Assembly: GCA_965112735.1 (NCBI GenBank)
Contig: OZ218950.1
Location: 1,612,001-1,676,000 of the forward strand
Direction of reading: 5' to 3'
Length of the DNA: 64,000 bases
Source: Phaeosaccion multiseriatum
Lineage: Eukaryota; Ochrophyta, other classes
Each line of letters begins with the position of its first letter. The stretch's first letter is position 1. A model generated the notes under the pieces. It saw only the letters and a program-made list of their open reading frames with translations. It ran no database searches and was not told where the DNA came from. The translations under genes and the position numbers were made by a program. Below, one piece after another: positions 1 through 10,600 of the stretch.

Positions 1-23
1 AACGCCGTAACTTTTCCCTTGCT

Positions 24-385
24 ATGGGAGAGGGTCTCCGTATCGAGAAGACAAGACTATCCTTTCTCCTCATTGCCCTTCTTCTCACCGTCTGGGGCAG
101 CAGTTTCGGTCCCCAAGGAAGTACCGAAGCCGTATTTGTTCAGGCCTTTGTGCAGCAGGGGCCTGTAGGCCGTAGATGTCACAACAAAACGGTAACTCGA
201 GCTGTGGGGGGGTTGAGCCCATTTCCAGCCGACACAGGGCCAGCTGGTGCTGTAGAAGGGATTGAGGAGACCCACCAAGATTGGTGTCGGAGGGGCTTCC
301 TTTTCTTCAAGGTGAGCTCCGCAAATCCACCCCCGCTGCTCCGGTCCTATCTCTCCCTTGACCCCTGTCTCTCTCTCTGTATCTA

Positions 386-435
<50 letters not shown>

Positions 436-1288
436 TCTCTCTCTGTGCGCGTGTATCCTCTCCCTCTCTTCTCATACCACACGCGCTCAGGAGGGTCTGC
501 TTGCAGAAGCAGAGACATGCTTCCTCAAAGCCGCGGGAGGAGATGCAGGCACGAGCGAAGAACTACCGCCACCAGTAGCAGTAGCAGCAGACGCATACTT
601 CGGCCTTTGGAAGACGCTCTACCTGCAGCGCCACGCCAACTCCAGAGTCCGTACCAGAGCCGCCGATGCCCTGAGGACTGCACTGCGCTTGGAGCCGGCG
701 TGGCAAGAGACAGACAGCAGACTGATTGCCAGCGGGGCCATCAACCAAGTCGCGGCGGCCTTCACAGGTACGGAGGGGAGGGGGCGCTGTAGTTGGGCCT
801 TTTGAGTCTCTTACCCGGGACCTTGTGAGGAGCCTTGAGCGGGCAGCCATGCTTCCCATCCTCTTGCTGTCGGCCTGTATCACCCCCCCAGCACCACCAC
901 CACTCCTACTCTCTCCCTGCAACCTCGCACACACACAATGCCGCCCCACCACACAGTTTGGCTCGACACCTCTCACCGGCCCTGCCTCTGTTCCCTCCCT
1001 CTCCAGATGATGACAGCATGGCCGACGCTGGACTCCAACGCGCCTGCCAATGCCTTCGCACCGGCCTAGCCAAGCACGGGTACACAGCCGCCGGCATGGA
1101 GTCTGTGTTTGGGGTATCCTCCCACCCATCCCTCGGCGGAAACACGATGGGCCCGTACTACACGGCGCGGTCCACCGATCACACCTCACCGCCCCCGCCC
1201 CCCCTGGAGAGGTGGAGTGCTCAAGATCTGCTCACGCGCTTGTTGCTGCTCGGGCTCACGGTCAGCGAGAAGCAAGTGGTGAGGAGGT

Positions 1289-1333
<45 letters not shown>

Positions 1334-4158
1334 CCCTCTAGTGCTCAAGTGTCTCCAACACATCTCTCGTCCCGGCCTCTCTCGGCTCCCAGATCAGATC
1401 AGTCATTCATCTCACGCCCTTTTGAGTCACCCTCCTCTCTCCTCTCTCCTCTTAATTTCCTTCGTTCTCTCTGCTCTTCTACTTCCCTACGTGCAACCAG
1501 AGCGAAGCCGTGGGCGCTCCTTTCGTCGAGGCCCTCCACACCCTGGGCCTTGTCGGCGACAGCCTCGTCTCGGCCGGTGCTACAGTTGGCACCAGCAGGA
1601 GCGGCAGCAGCAGCAGCAGCAGCAGCAGCAGTGGTGACGGGCGCCTCACTCCGTTTGTGCAGGTCTTCCCTTTGCGCCCCGATGCCATGTTGCACTCCTC
1701 TTCGAGTTCAGGCGGTGGGGGTGACAGCAACAGCAGCAGTGGCGAGGACTTGTATTTCGTCACTGACTGCCCACCTCCCACGTCCACAACACTAGAAAAA
1801 GAGGTATGTGGGGAGACCGAGCGACCATCTGTGAAGTCTGCAACGGCCGCGTGGGTTTGTTTTACCTCCATTTTCACCCCCGGTGTAGTCAACGAGGCTG
1901 GCGTGGCGGCGTGGGGAGGCGGCATCTCTTTCTCCTTCTCCGCACTTGTCCACGTATCTATCACCTCCCTCGCCCTCTCACGCCCTCTCTCTGTCCGTGC
2001 CTGTACTCGTGCATTGCTTGCTGCTGCGTGTGTGCGTGTGTGTGTGCCGCTCCCAGCCTGTCATGTACATTGGACCGGACTCGCTGGGCCTCGTCAACTC
2101 CCTGCGACCACTGCTAGAGACTGGGCGGGGACAGCAGGAGGCCGAGGCTGGGACTGACACTGAGACAGCGGCTGTGGCGTCTGAGTATGGGCCAGCAGGG
2201 AGCGAGGGGCGAGATGGGCAGCAGTTGGTGATACAGCAGCGAGTGTCACGTGCCCCTGCTGTGCGACACATCCTCGACCTCTGCTGTGGAAGGTTGGTCG
2301 GTGTGTGTGTGTGGGTGGGTGGGTTGGTAGACGACAGGGTGATGGGTATGTAGGTGTGTGTGAGGGTGTGTTTGTATATAGGGTTTGGGGCTTCTTTCTC
2401 TTCCTTCTCTTGGCCAGGGTCCCTTCCTCTTTCTTCTCTCCCTCACCTCCCTTGGATACCTTCTCCATCTTTTTTCCCTCGACTCTACCATACATCCCCT
2501 CCTCTTGCCTCTCAGCCATTCTCCCCTACTCCCCTCTCCCGTCGCCTTACCCCATCCTTCCTGTTTCCAGCGGTATTCAGGGACTGGTGGCTCTGGCGGC
2601 CTGTCTCCCCTCTGCAGACTCTGCAGACTATTCTGCCACACTCGTGGACATCAACCCCCGAGCACTTCGCTTCTCGCGCCTCAACGCCGTCCTCAACTCT
2701 CTCTCTAGCCATGTACACACGCGACTGGGAGACCTCTACGATGGCCTAGCAACCGACGAGGGAGAGGGAGGACCAACATGCAAAGGAGCAGGACGAGGGA
2801 AGACGCCCGGTCCGAAGAAGAAGTTGAAGTTCGACCTCATCCTCGCCAATCCGCCTTTCGTGCCCGTGCCTGCTGAATCACCAACTGCTGCGGGTATAAT
2901 TGCGGCAAGGCGCTACGACTTGTTCGCGGCGGATGAGGGCAGCAGCGGAGAGGGCGTGCTTTCCAGGGTCGTGGGTGGTGCCGGGGCATGGCTGGATGGT
3001 AAGTGGCGGCTTTGTCTCAACGACGGGGGAGGATGGGCGGGGGGGTAGTTTGTCTCTACTTATATTAGACACCTGCTTCGGTTCATGTATGGAGCCCTGC
3101 AACTGGTACATCTCTCTCCCGCTTTCTTCTTTCTTTCCTTCCTTCCTTCCTTCCTTCCTTCCTTCCTTCCTTCCTTCCTTCCTCCCTTCCTTCCTTCCTA
3201 ACCCTGAAACTGAAAACTGTGATGTATTGTGTCTGCCCCTGTGTTGACTCGCCTGTGTGTGGCCCTGCGGTGGCAGCGGAGGGACTTGGGTTGGTCGCCG
3301 TGGTGAGCGAGCTCGCCAATCCTGACGACACAGACCTCTTCAGCCGCAAAGTGCGGGGTTGGCTACAGCCACAGCAGCAGCCGCCGCCGCCGCCGCCGCC
3401 GCCGCAGCAGCAGCAGCAGCAGTTGTTGTTGTTACAGGAGCAGCAGCAACAGGAGGAGGAGGAGGAGGAGGAGGAGAGGTCTGCTCAACGTCAGTGGCGC
3501 ATTAGCGTGCTCTACGCTGACCCGCCCATGTCTGGCAGGGAGTACATCACCCGTCGTGCGGGGAGTCCCGTGGAGGGGCGGGCGTGGCTCGAGAGCTTTG
3601 AACGCGAAGGTGGGGTAGTGAGGGCAGGGGAATACGGGACGGGAGATGGGTGTAGTATATGTGGTTCTGAATAGGACTGCATGGGTCTGAATGGATCTGA
3701 GTGGGTCTGAATGGGTCTGAGTGGGTCTGAGTGGGTCTTAGTGGGACTGAGTGGTGGTGGGGATGGCGGGGGGGCAGGGAATGTTTCTTTCACAAGCTCA
3801 GGGGTGCCGAGGTATAAGGAGGATAGGAGAGAAAATCGGTCTCCTCCTCAAATCGTCGCCATTTGCGCGAAAGCAAAGATCTATACGTCACTACTTGTAT
3901 TCTCGCCTTCAAACTCACTCTTCTCCTCCCCCCCATCCTCTCTGCCCTGCCGTCTCTCTTCCCCCCCCCCCTCCCCAAAGGAATACACAGCTTTTGTCCG
4001 GGATTTCTCTTCCTCTCCAACGAGGCTCGACCCCCGCCGAGCCCCCTGACCGGCTCTATAGCCCCCGCTGACGGCACGACTACGACGACTACTACTACTT
4101 CTCCTCCTCCTCCTCCTACTACTACTACTACTACTAGTACTTCTCCTCTTCCTACTAC

Positions 4159-4194
<36 letters not shown>

Positions 4195-4444
4195 TATTGC
4201 TGCTTCTCCGGCTGGTGCTGAAATGCTCCGTTCAGCTGGCGAAGAGCAGAGAGCGCAGCCGGTTGCCGAGACGGGGGAGGCGTTGCCTTTCGCCTTCACA
4301 TTCACGCCCGTGCAAAGGCTCTGGAGCCCCCACTGCGAGGAAGCGGTGGCCACGATTCGAGCTGCAGCAGTCAGAACAGCGTTGGAAGGGGGCAGGGCAG
4401 AGGAGGGGAGGAGGTGTGAAAAAATGCAAGAGGGGGGGGGCTAA
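24..4444 (+). CDS. SAM-dependent methyltransferase (MTS/HemK-like fold), 8 exons
   Basis: Exons by splice consensus and phase: 24-311, 491-767, 1007-1278, 1501-1803, 2057-2292, 2571-2998, 3277-3609, 3981-4444, giving about 866 residues. The N-terminus has a hydrophobic leader (LSFLLIALLLTVWG), suggesting secretion or plastid entry. The catalytic core is clear: SAM-binding motif I 'LDLCCGSGIQG' near residue 455, split across the exon 5/6 border, an acidic 'VDINPRA' strand, and the 'LANPPF' motif near residue 551. N-P-P-F/Y is typical of methyltransferases acting on a planar nitrogen (glutamine side chain or nucleic acid base). The long region before it, ending 'MYIGPDSLGL', resembles the extra N-terminal domain of plant and actinobacterial relatives. 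Poly-Gln/Pro/Glu and poly-Thr runs expand the C-terminal third. The family is confident; the substrate is not identifiable. The true start could lie upstream of the window edge. Confidence 0.85.
2219..2234 (-). repeat. Exact copy of dispersed 16-bp word GTATCACCAACTGCTG
   Basis: Read on the + strand as CAGCAGTTGGTGATAC inside exon 5 of the methyltransferase gene, where it encodes QQLVI. It is one of four exact copies in the window; see findings. Confidence 0.9.
3124..3199 (+). repeat. (CCTT)n microsatellite in methyltransferase intron 6
   Basis: A nearly pure CCTT/TTCC tract lies between exons 6 and 7 of the methyltransferase gene. It ends in a CCCTGAAACTGAAAACTG word that recurs elsewhere in the window. 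Confidence 0.9.
3676..3760 (+). repeat. 12-bp minisatellite (TGGGTCTGAGTG-like) in methyltransferase intron 7
   Basis: About seven imperfect tandem copies of a 12-bp unit alternating TGGGTCTGAATG and TGGGTCTGAGTG. The tract lies wholly inside the last intron of the methyltransferase gene. Confidence 0.85.
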
Positions 4445-4652
4445 ATAAGATCACAGCTTGAGTGAAACTGTGGGATGGGCTGTCCCACAGACCGAGGGGG
4501 ATATAAACCCACCCAGGGATATAGGCATGGATGGGCATTGGGTCTGGCTTTAAACACTTTTCGAACAACATCCAAGTTGTTGCCAATGCAATTTCATTCA
4601 TTTTTGTACCGATTGAAACAATGCGCCTCCCCCTCCTCTCCTCCTGCCTATG

Positions 4653-7463
4653 CTATGAGAGCAACACACGCCTGGCCTCTACAATGTCAAAGAGCTTCAC
4701 CGGCTCGCCCCCTATCGCCCCCCCCACTGTCTTTCCTCCTTTGTTTCCACCGCCAGCCACTGCCATCCACTGCCCATCCTCACTGAAGGCGCAGGAGTAC
4801 AGTGGAAGGTTGGACATATGTATCGCTTGGAGCGCCGTCGCCATACCATCGGCACTGACTGACGCAGAGCAATTCCAGACCTTGAGGTAGCAATCGCTCG
4901 ACCACGTGAAGAGCAGCTGAATGTCGTTGTCGCCACCACCACCACCACCACCACCACCACCATTGGCTGCCATCCCACCCCCACAACCATTGACTGCCAT
5001 CCCATCACCACCACCAGCACCACCATCGCCACCACCACCAGCAGCGGCACCAGTAGCAGCCGCAGCCGCAGTAGTCGCAGTAGTAGCAGCAGCCGCCGCA
5101 GCAGCAGTAGCAGCTCTAGCGGCCGCCGCCGCCGGATAAAATGCCGCCCCATACACCGGGCGTGCGTGCGCGCCAAGCAGGACGGCTCTGAGACTCCACG
5201 TGTGCATATCCCACAGCACCACACTTCCATCACTCCTGCCCGCCACAAGGAGGGAGGCATCTTCGGACCAGGTTAGGCAGGAGATTTGAGACTCCTCTAT
5301 CCCCAGGTTGGGGGGAAGCTGCAGCACGGCGATTTCCGGTGGGCAAGGGGTGGGAGTGGGGAGAGGCATATGGGTAAGCGGGGGCTTTGGCTCTCCTGCT
5401 GCTACCCTTGCTGTTGGTGGTACAGTTGATGGTGCTGTTGCTGGTCTTGCTGGTGCTGGTACTGTTGGAAAAGTTGCTGGTGCTAATACTGGGGTGGGTG
5501 TTGGTGCCGATGCTGGTGGCGGGGGTGATGCTTGGGGGCATCGGGAAGAGGCGATATCATCACCATCGTGTACCGGGCCGGCTGGGGCGGAGGTAGATGC
5601 CGCGGCTGCCGTATCACCAACTACTCCTGCTGCTGCCGTGTCACCAACTGCTGAAGGAGGAGAATGAGGAGGATCCGTCCATTGCGACAAGTCGTGTATC
5701 CGGACGGATCCGTCACTAAGGGCTGCTGCCACGAGCCATCGGCCTCGACCCCGAGCATAACCCCATTCACTTTGTCCATCGCCTTCCTCCCCCCCCTCCT
5801 CCTCCTCCCCCCCCCCCTCCTCCTCCTCCTCCTCCTCCTCCTCCTCCTCCTCCTCCTCCTCCTCCTCCTCCTCCTCCTCCTCCCCGTTGCGTAGACTCGA
5901 CGTATCACCACCACTGCCGCCGCTTCCCCCGCTTCCACCCCCGCCAACGCCGCCACCCGTGGACGAGCGACCGCTACCATCGCATGGACTGCTCTCCTCC
6001 TCAGCACCAGCACCACTGGCGGTTTTGGCGGTATCGGATCCTAACGGGTGAGTAGTGTTGGTACCAGTGCCAATCGGTGGTGTTTCTATTGGGAGGGGCA
6101 AGGGCGGGGGTTTGGATTTTCCCGATGAAGAGGACGAGGACGAGAGGCGCACCGGCCGCGGCGAGAGCTTCGCGTCAAAGACAAAGGCCAGGTCGGAAGG
6201 GTTCCTCACCCCTCCCACGGACACGCCCCCGGCCACCTTGGTGAAGGAGCACTGCGCCACTCCCTGGTGCGTGTCGATATCCCACACACTCAACAGGTTG
6301 TCACTGGATGTCAGCAAGTGGTGCAACCGCCGCCGCCGCTGGTGCTGGTGCTGGTGCTGGTCCTGCTGGTGCTGGTGTGTTCGGTGCGGCAGGTCGGGGC
6401 CAGGACCACTGCTGCTGCTCCTGCTGCTCCTGTTGCTACTGTTGATGCTACTACTTCTACCTCTACTGGCTGCTGCGCTGCCAACGTATTCTTCGCTCTC
6501 GGCCCCCACCCGCGCAGATAGGAACTGGCAGCTATACACCTGTCCATCCAAGGAAGGCTGCGTGGGGCGAGGATGAGGGAGAGAAGATGGGTGCGCAAGT
6601 GGGAGGGGAAGGGTCGAGGGGGTGAAGACAAGTGTACTTCCCCCTTCCAATCGCATGCCTTTCGTCGGTGTACCCTTCCTTGCCCCTCATTCGTCAGAGG
6701 GACCATTTACGTACCCCTCGGTGGTCGAGCTTGCCAATCATTCTGAGCGGATCAACCCTGCTCCCTCTTGACATCTCCGAGCGTGCTCGTTTCTTGTGCC
6801 TCTCCTCCTGCTTCTCCTCGTCCTGTGGCTGCTTTGAGCCCCACAGCCGAACGAAGCCGTCTGCGGAGCCTGTCACCAGAGCAGCTCGGGGCTGACAACA
6901 GCACCGGGACAGAAGAGGGCGTAGATGATAGAGGGGGCAACAACGCAACGCTTAGACCGGCCGTGAGAGTGCCCTCTCCTCACTAACAAGCTTACCAAGC
7001 TGGCCCCCAGGGGTAGACTTGCATCGGTGGCCGTCAACGCCCACGCCGCCCTGAGCACTTCTCCCTTATGTCCTCTGAGGACCTCCACACATTTGCTGCT
7101 CTCCTTTGACACGCTCCACACGCGGGCTGTGCAATCTTCGCTGCAGGACACGATAGAGACCTTTGATGTGTTCCAGCACTGAAGCTGAAAGAACAGCGGC
7201 AACAGTCGGAGGGGGTGGCATGGGTTGGGGGGGCTGGCTTATGAAGGCTGACTACTAAAGCAGCGGCACACGTCAAGCAAACAGGTTGCTTGCTACCCAC
7301 GTCACATCTGCCGGGCTCTACGCACCTGCACATCGAAGATCCTCCCTTTATGACCCAGCAGTCGACGCTCATTGACTCTGCGGGACAGGCAGCGGGCGAT
7401 CGCCGCCGCAAGCCTCGTCTCTTTTGATTCCATTCTGGTCGCTTGCACTGCTGCCTCTTCCAT
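4653..7463 (-). CDS. WD40 repeat protein with low-complexity insertions
   Basis: Exons (minus): 7326-7463, 6996-7178, 6715-6891, 4653-6557; all introns are phase 0; about 800 residues. The start MEEAAVQATRMESKETR sits 208 bp from the start of the divergent kinase gene. WD40 blades are readable: 'LLGHKGRIFDVQ', 'VSIVSCSEDCTARVWSVS', 'LRGHKGEVLRAAW', 'LVTGSADGFVRLWG', 'LLTSSDNLLSVWDI', 'AALSDGSVRIHDL', 'LVAGRSDGSVVLWDM' and 'FTWSSDCYLKVWN'. This fits at least seven repeats, so one propeller acting as a protein-docking scaffold. Between blades lie Ser-, Glu-, Pro/Thr-, Ala- and Gly-rich insertions encoded by trinucleotide runs (poly-Glu around 5815-5882). Two VGDTAA peptides come from the dispersed 16-bp word. 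I cannot assign it to a named WD40 subfamily. It converges with the methyltransferase gene. Confidence 0.85.
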
Positions 7464-7671
7464 AATGGGAGATATTGAGGAAGGAGGAGGACGTCAAGGA
7501 GGAAAAGGGAAAAGATGAAAAGATGTCAAATTGTATCACCAACACACGAACGAAGACCACTTTCCAAATTTCTTATTTCGACGTTTCATTCTGATTTGGA
7601 AATTGCTTTTCTGCGCTTCTTTCCCCAGTGGGGAGCAGAGGAGAGCAGAGGTCGAGGTCGAGGTCGAGGTC
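7464..7671. promoter_or_regulatory. Shared promoter region, WD40 and kinase genes
   Basis: These 208 bp separate two divergent start codons (7463 minus, 7672 plus). The stretch contains a partial dispersed word (TATCACCAAC at 7533-7542), an AT-richer core around 7565-7620 and a possible 3' splice site (TTTCCCCAG, ending near 7628) that could belong to a 5' UTR intron of the kinase gene. An in-frame upstream ATG at 7531 would lengthen the kinase by 47 residues. Confidence 0.5.
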
Positions 7672-10600
7672 ATGATTGGCCCCCCTAGGAAGGGCAGTAG
7701 AAGGGAGGAGATGGAAGAGAGACGAAGGAGCAGTGCGAGAGCAAGTATCAGCATTCGGAGGGTCTCCAGGAAGAGCAGCATAAGGGAGGAGATGGCGGAG
7801 AGACGAAGGGGCAGTACGAGAGCAAGCAAGATGATTAAGTTCACCGCAAAGTCAAACTTAACAGCCAAACCCCCTTCCGAGCCCCTTGTCGTACGGTCCT
7901 CAGTGCGACCCAGCTCTCGAAGAGGGCGACTGCAAGCGAAGCAGGAGGGAGGAGAAATGCAGGACAATGCACCCGCAGGAGCAGGAGGGGGAGTAGGAGC
8001 AGTAGAGTCTCCGGGAGAGGCACCAACAGCACCAGGGGGGGCGGACGTTGGGCAAGGCGAGCTGTCAGACAAGGAGAACAGCACGAGAAAGGGCGAGGTT
8101 GAATTACTTGGTGGTGATAATATGCTCTCCGTGGTGGTGAAAGTCAAAGGTGTTGTTGCGAACGATTCAGGCACGGATTTCGATCGCCCGGTCCTTGCCT
8201 CAGACATCGCGTTGACGCGGGAAAGCCAGCAAATAGCACGGGAAGTTGAGCAGCTACCAGGAGCGAGGAACAGTCAGCAAATACCGCGAGATAGCACGCT
8301 CATTCCGAGAAATCAGCAGCAGCTATACAGGCCTAAAAGCGAAAGGAGCTTGACCGCAGAGAGCGATAGTGACCGTGACGTCGACACTTCCGCCAAAGCT
8401 GACAACGACGGGGAGGCTTCGCGTAGGAGGAAAGAGGGGGCGGAGCCTTCGACATCAACACAGGAGGCGTCACCCACATTGGCATCATTGCCTGTGGCAG
8501 CAAATCCTGATCCTAATCCTGAGCCAGAAGAGGCGGAGGCAAGCGAGGGAGGGGAAGATGTAGTTACGGGCTTAGACTGCTTGCAGAGATCAATAGAGGG
8601 GAGCTTGGATTGCTCCCAGACTCCAATAGTGGAGGAAGAGGAGGGGCAGGAAGAGGGACCAGAACCGGAATTACAAGCGCCGAAAAGGGGAGAAGTTGGA
8701 GGAGGGGGAGGGGGACGGGGAGGTGATGGGGATGGTGGGAAGGTGCCCAGTGTACGGAAGCGTGAGAGCACCACAGCGCAAGAGGTGGCCAAGAAGCGAG
8801 GATCTGTCCGGACCAGCAAAGTGATAGGAACTTATGAGGACAGCGTGACGGCGACGAACGTTACTAATATGCGCCCCAGCGCTCGTATGCGGTTGCGAGC
8901 CGAAAGGACAATCGAGACGGGGAACAGGGCAAGTCAGGTCGTACGTGTGACTGCTCCGATTGGGGCTCGGAAGCACCCGCGCAGAGATAGCAGCGACAAG
9001 AGCGACCGCAGAGGGAGCTCCAGTAGGGCGGGAGAGAGTACGATGGAAGAAGGGCCTTCGGAAGAGAAGAAGAAGCAGAAGGAAGAGGAGAAGGAGGAGG
9101 AGGAGGAGCAGGAGGAGCAGGAGGAGAACGAGCAAGCGGAAGAGGACAAGAGTACCGAGCGGCGGCGAGCAGAAAAGGCAGTAAAGGCGGAAGCGGGCAG
9201 GAAGGCTGGGCTTGCGGCGAAGGTGGTCAAGAAGATTACAGCGGGACTGACAGTTCGGAACAAGGCCGATAAATGGCGCGAGACGACAGAGGCGCAGGTC
9301 AGGGGGCATGAGGTGGAGGCAGGCGTGGTGGAGAAAGTACAGGTGGCTCTTCCCACTCCACTCAGAAAGGCTCACTTTAGCATAGGGAAAGTGCTCGGCA
9401 TGGGAGGGTACGGACTAGTGAGGCTGGCGAGGCACAATTCAACACAGACGGTCTGGGCCATCAAGAGTATGCTGAAGGTGAGGGGAGGGAGGGGAGGGAG
9501 GGGAGGGAGGGGAGGGAGGGGAGGGAGGGGAGGGAGGGGAGGGAGGGGAGGGAGGGAGAGGAGGGGGAGGGAGGGAGAGAGGGAGGGAGGGAGGGAGGGA
9601 GGGAGGGAGGGAGGGAGGGAGGGAGGGAGGGAGGAAGGGAGGGACGGAGAGAGGGAGGGACGGAGGGAGGGACGGACGGAGGGAGGGAGGGAGGGAGGGA
9701 GGGAGGGAGGGAGGGAGGGAGGGAGGGAGGGAGGAAGGAAGGAAGGAAGGAAGGAAGGGAGGAAGGGAGGGAGGGAGGGAGGGAGATGGAGGGAGGAAGG
9801 AAGGAAGGAAGGAAGGGAGGAAGGGAGGGAGGAAGAAAGGGAGGTAGGAAGGAAGGAAGGAAGGAAGGAAGGAAGGAAGGAAGGAAGGAAGGAAGGAAGG
9901 AAGGGAGGAAGGAAGGGAGGGAGGGAGGGAGGGAGGGAGGGAGATGGAGGGAGGGTGTGTGCGATGGGATTGCCTATTGAAGCCTCTCTGCATGTGTGAG
10001 AAATGATTTGTGGTTGGGAACTCCTCCTCTGCCCCCCCCTCTCTTTCCTCTCCACAGAGAGAAATCCTAGAAGCCAATATGGCTGGGTACGCGGAGGAGG
10101 AGCGCAAGGTCTTGTGCTCCTTGGTCAGCCCCTTCATCGCACAGATGGCAGGTACGAACAACCAAGCTCTGCATGACTGCCTGGGAAAGAGCAACGGCGG
10201 AGTGATGTGGAAGGGCAGTAGCTACGTACACCGAAATTTCTATTCCACCCTCTGGCCTTATCCACCCGCCCGTCCTTGCTGCTTTCACTGCTTCCACAGG
10301 AACGTTTCAAGACGAACGCAAGATATACATTGCGATGGATTATGCCCGCGGGGGAGAGCTGTACAAGATTTTGTTGCACAAGAAACAATTCGAGGAGCAT
10401 GAAGTGCGCTTTTACGGGTGTGAGATTGCCTTAGTACTGCACCACATTCACCAGAGCAATGTCATGCATAGAGATATGAAGATGGTGAGTGGAGGGAGGG
10501 ACACGTCACACTTACACATACACACACGCATACACACATGCTCTCTCAATCACTCTCCCTCTTGTTCACTCTCACGCTCTCCAACACACACACACACTCT

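Noticed and set aside
9372-10194. Long minus-strand frames of poly-(LPPSLPPS) across kinase intron 1
   Set aside because: They are the complement of the purine repeat inside an intron whose flanking exons join in frame as a kinase domain.
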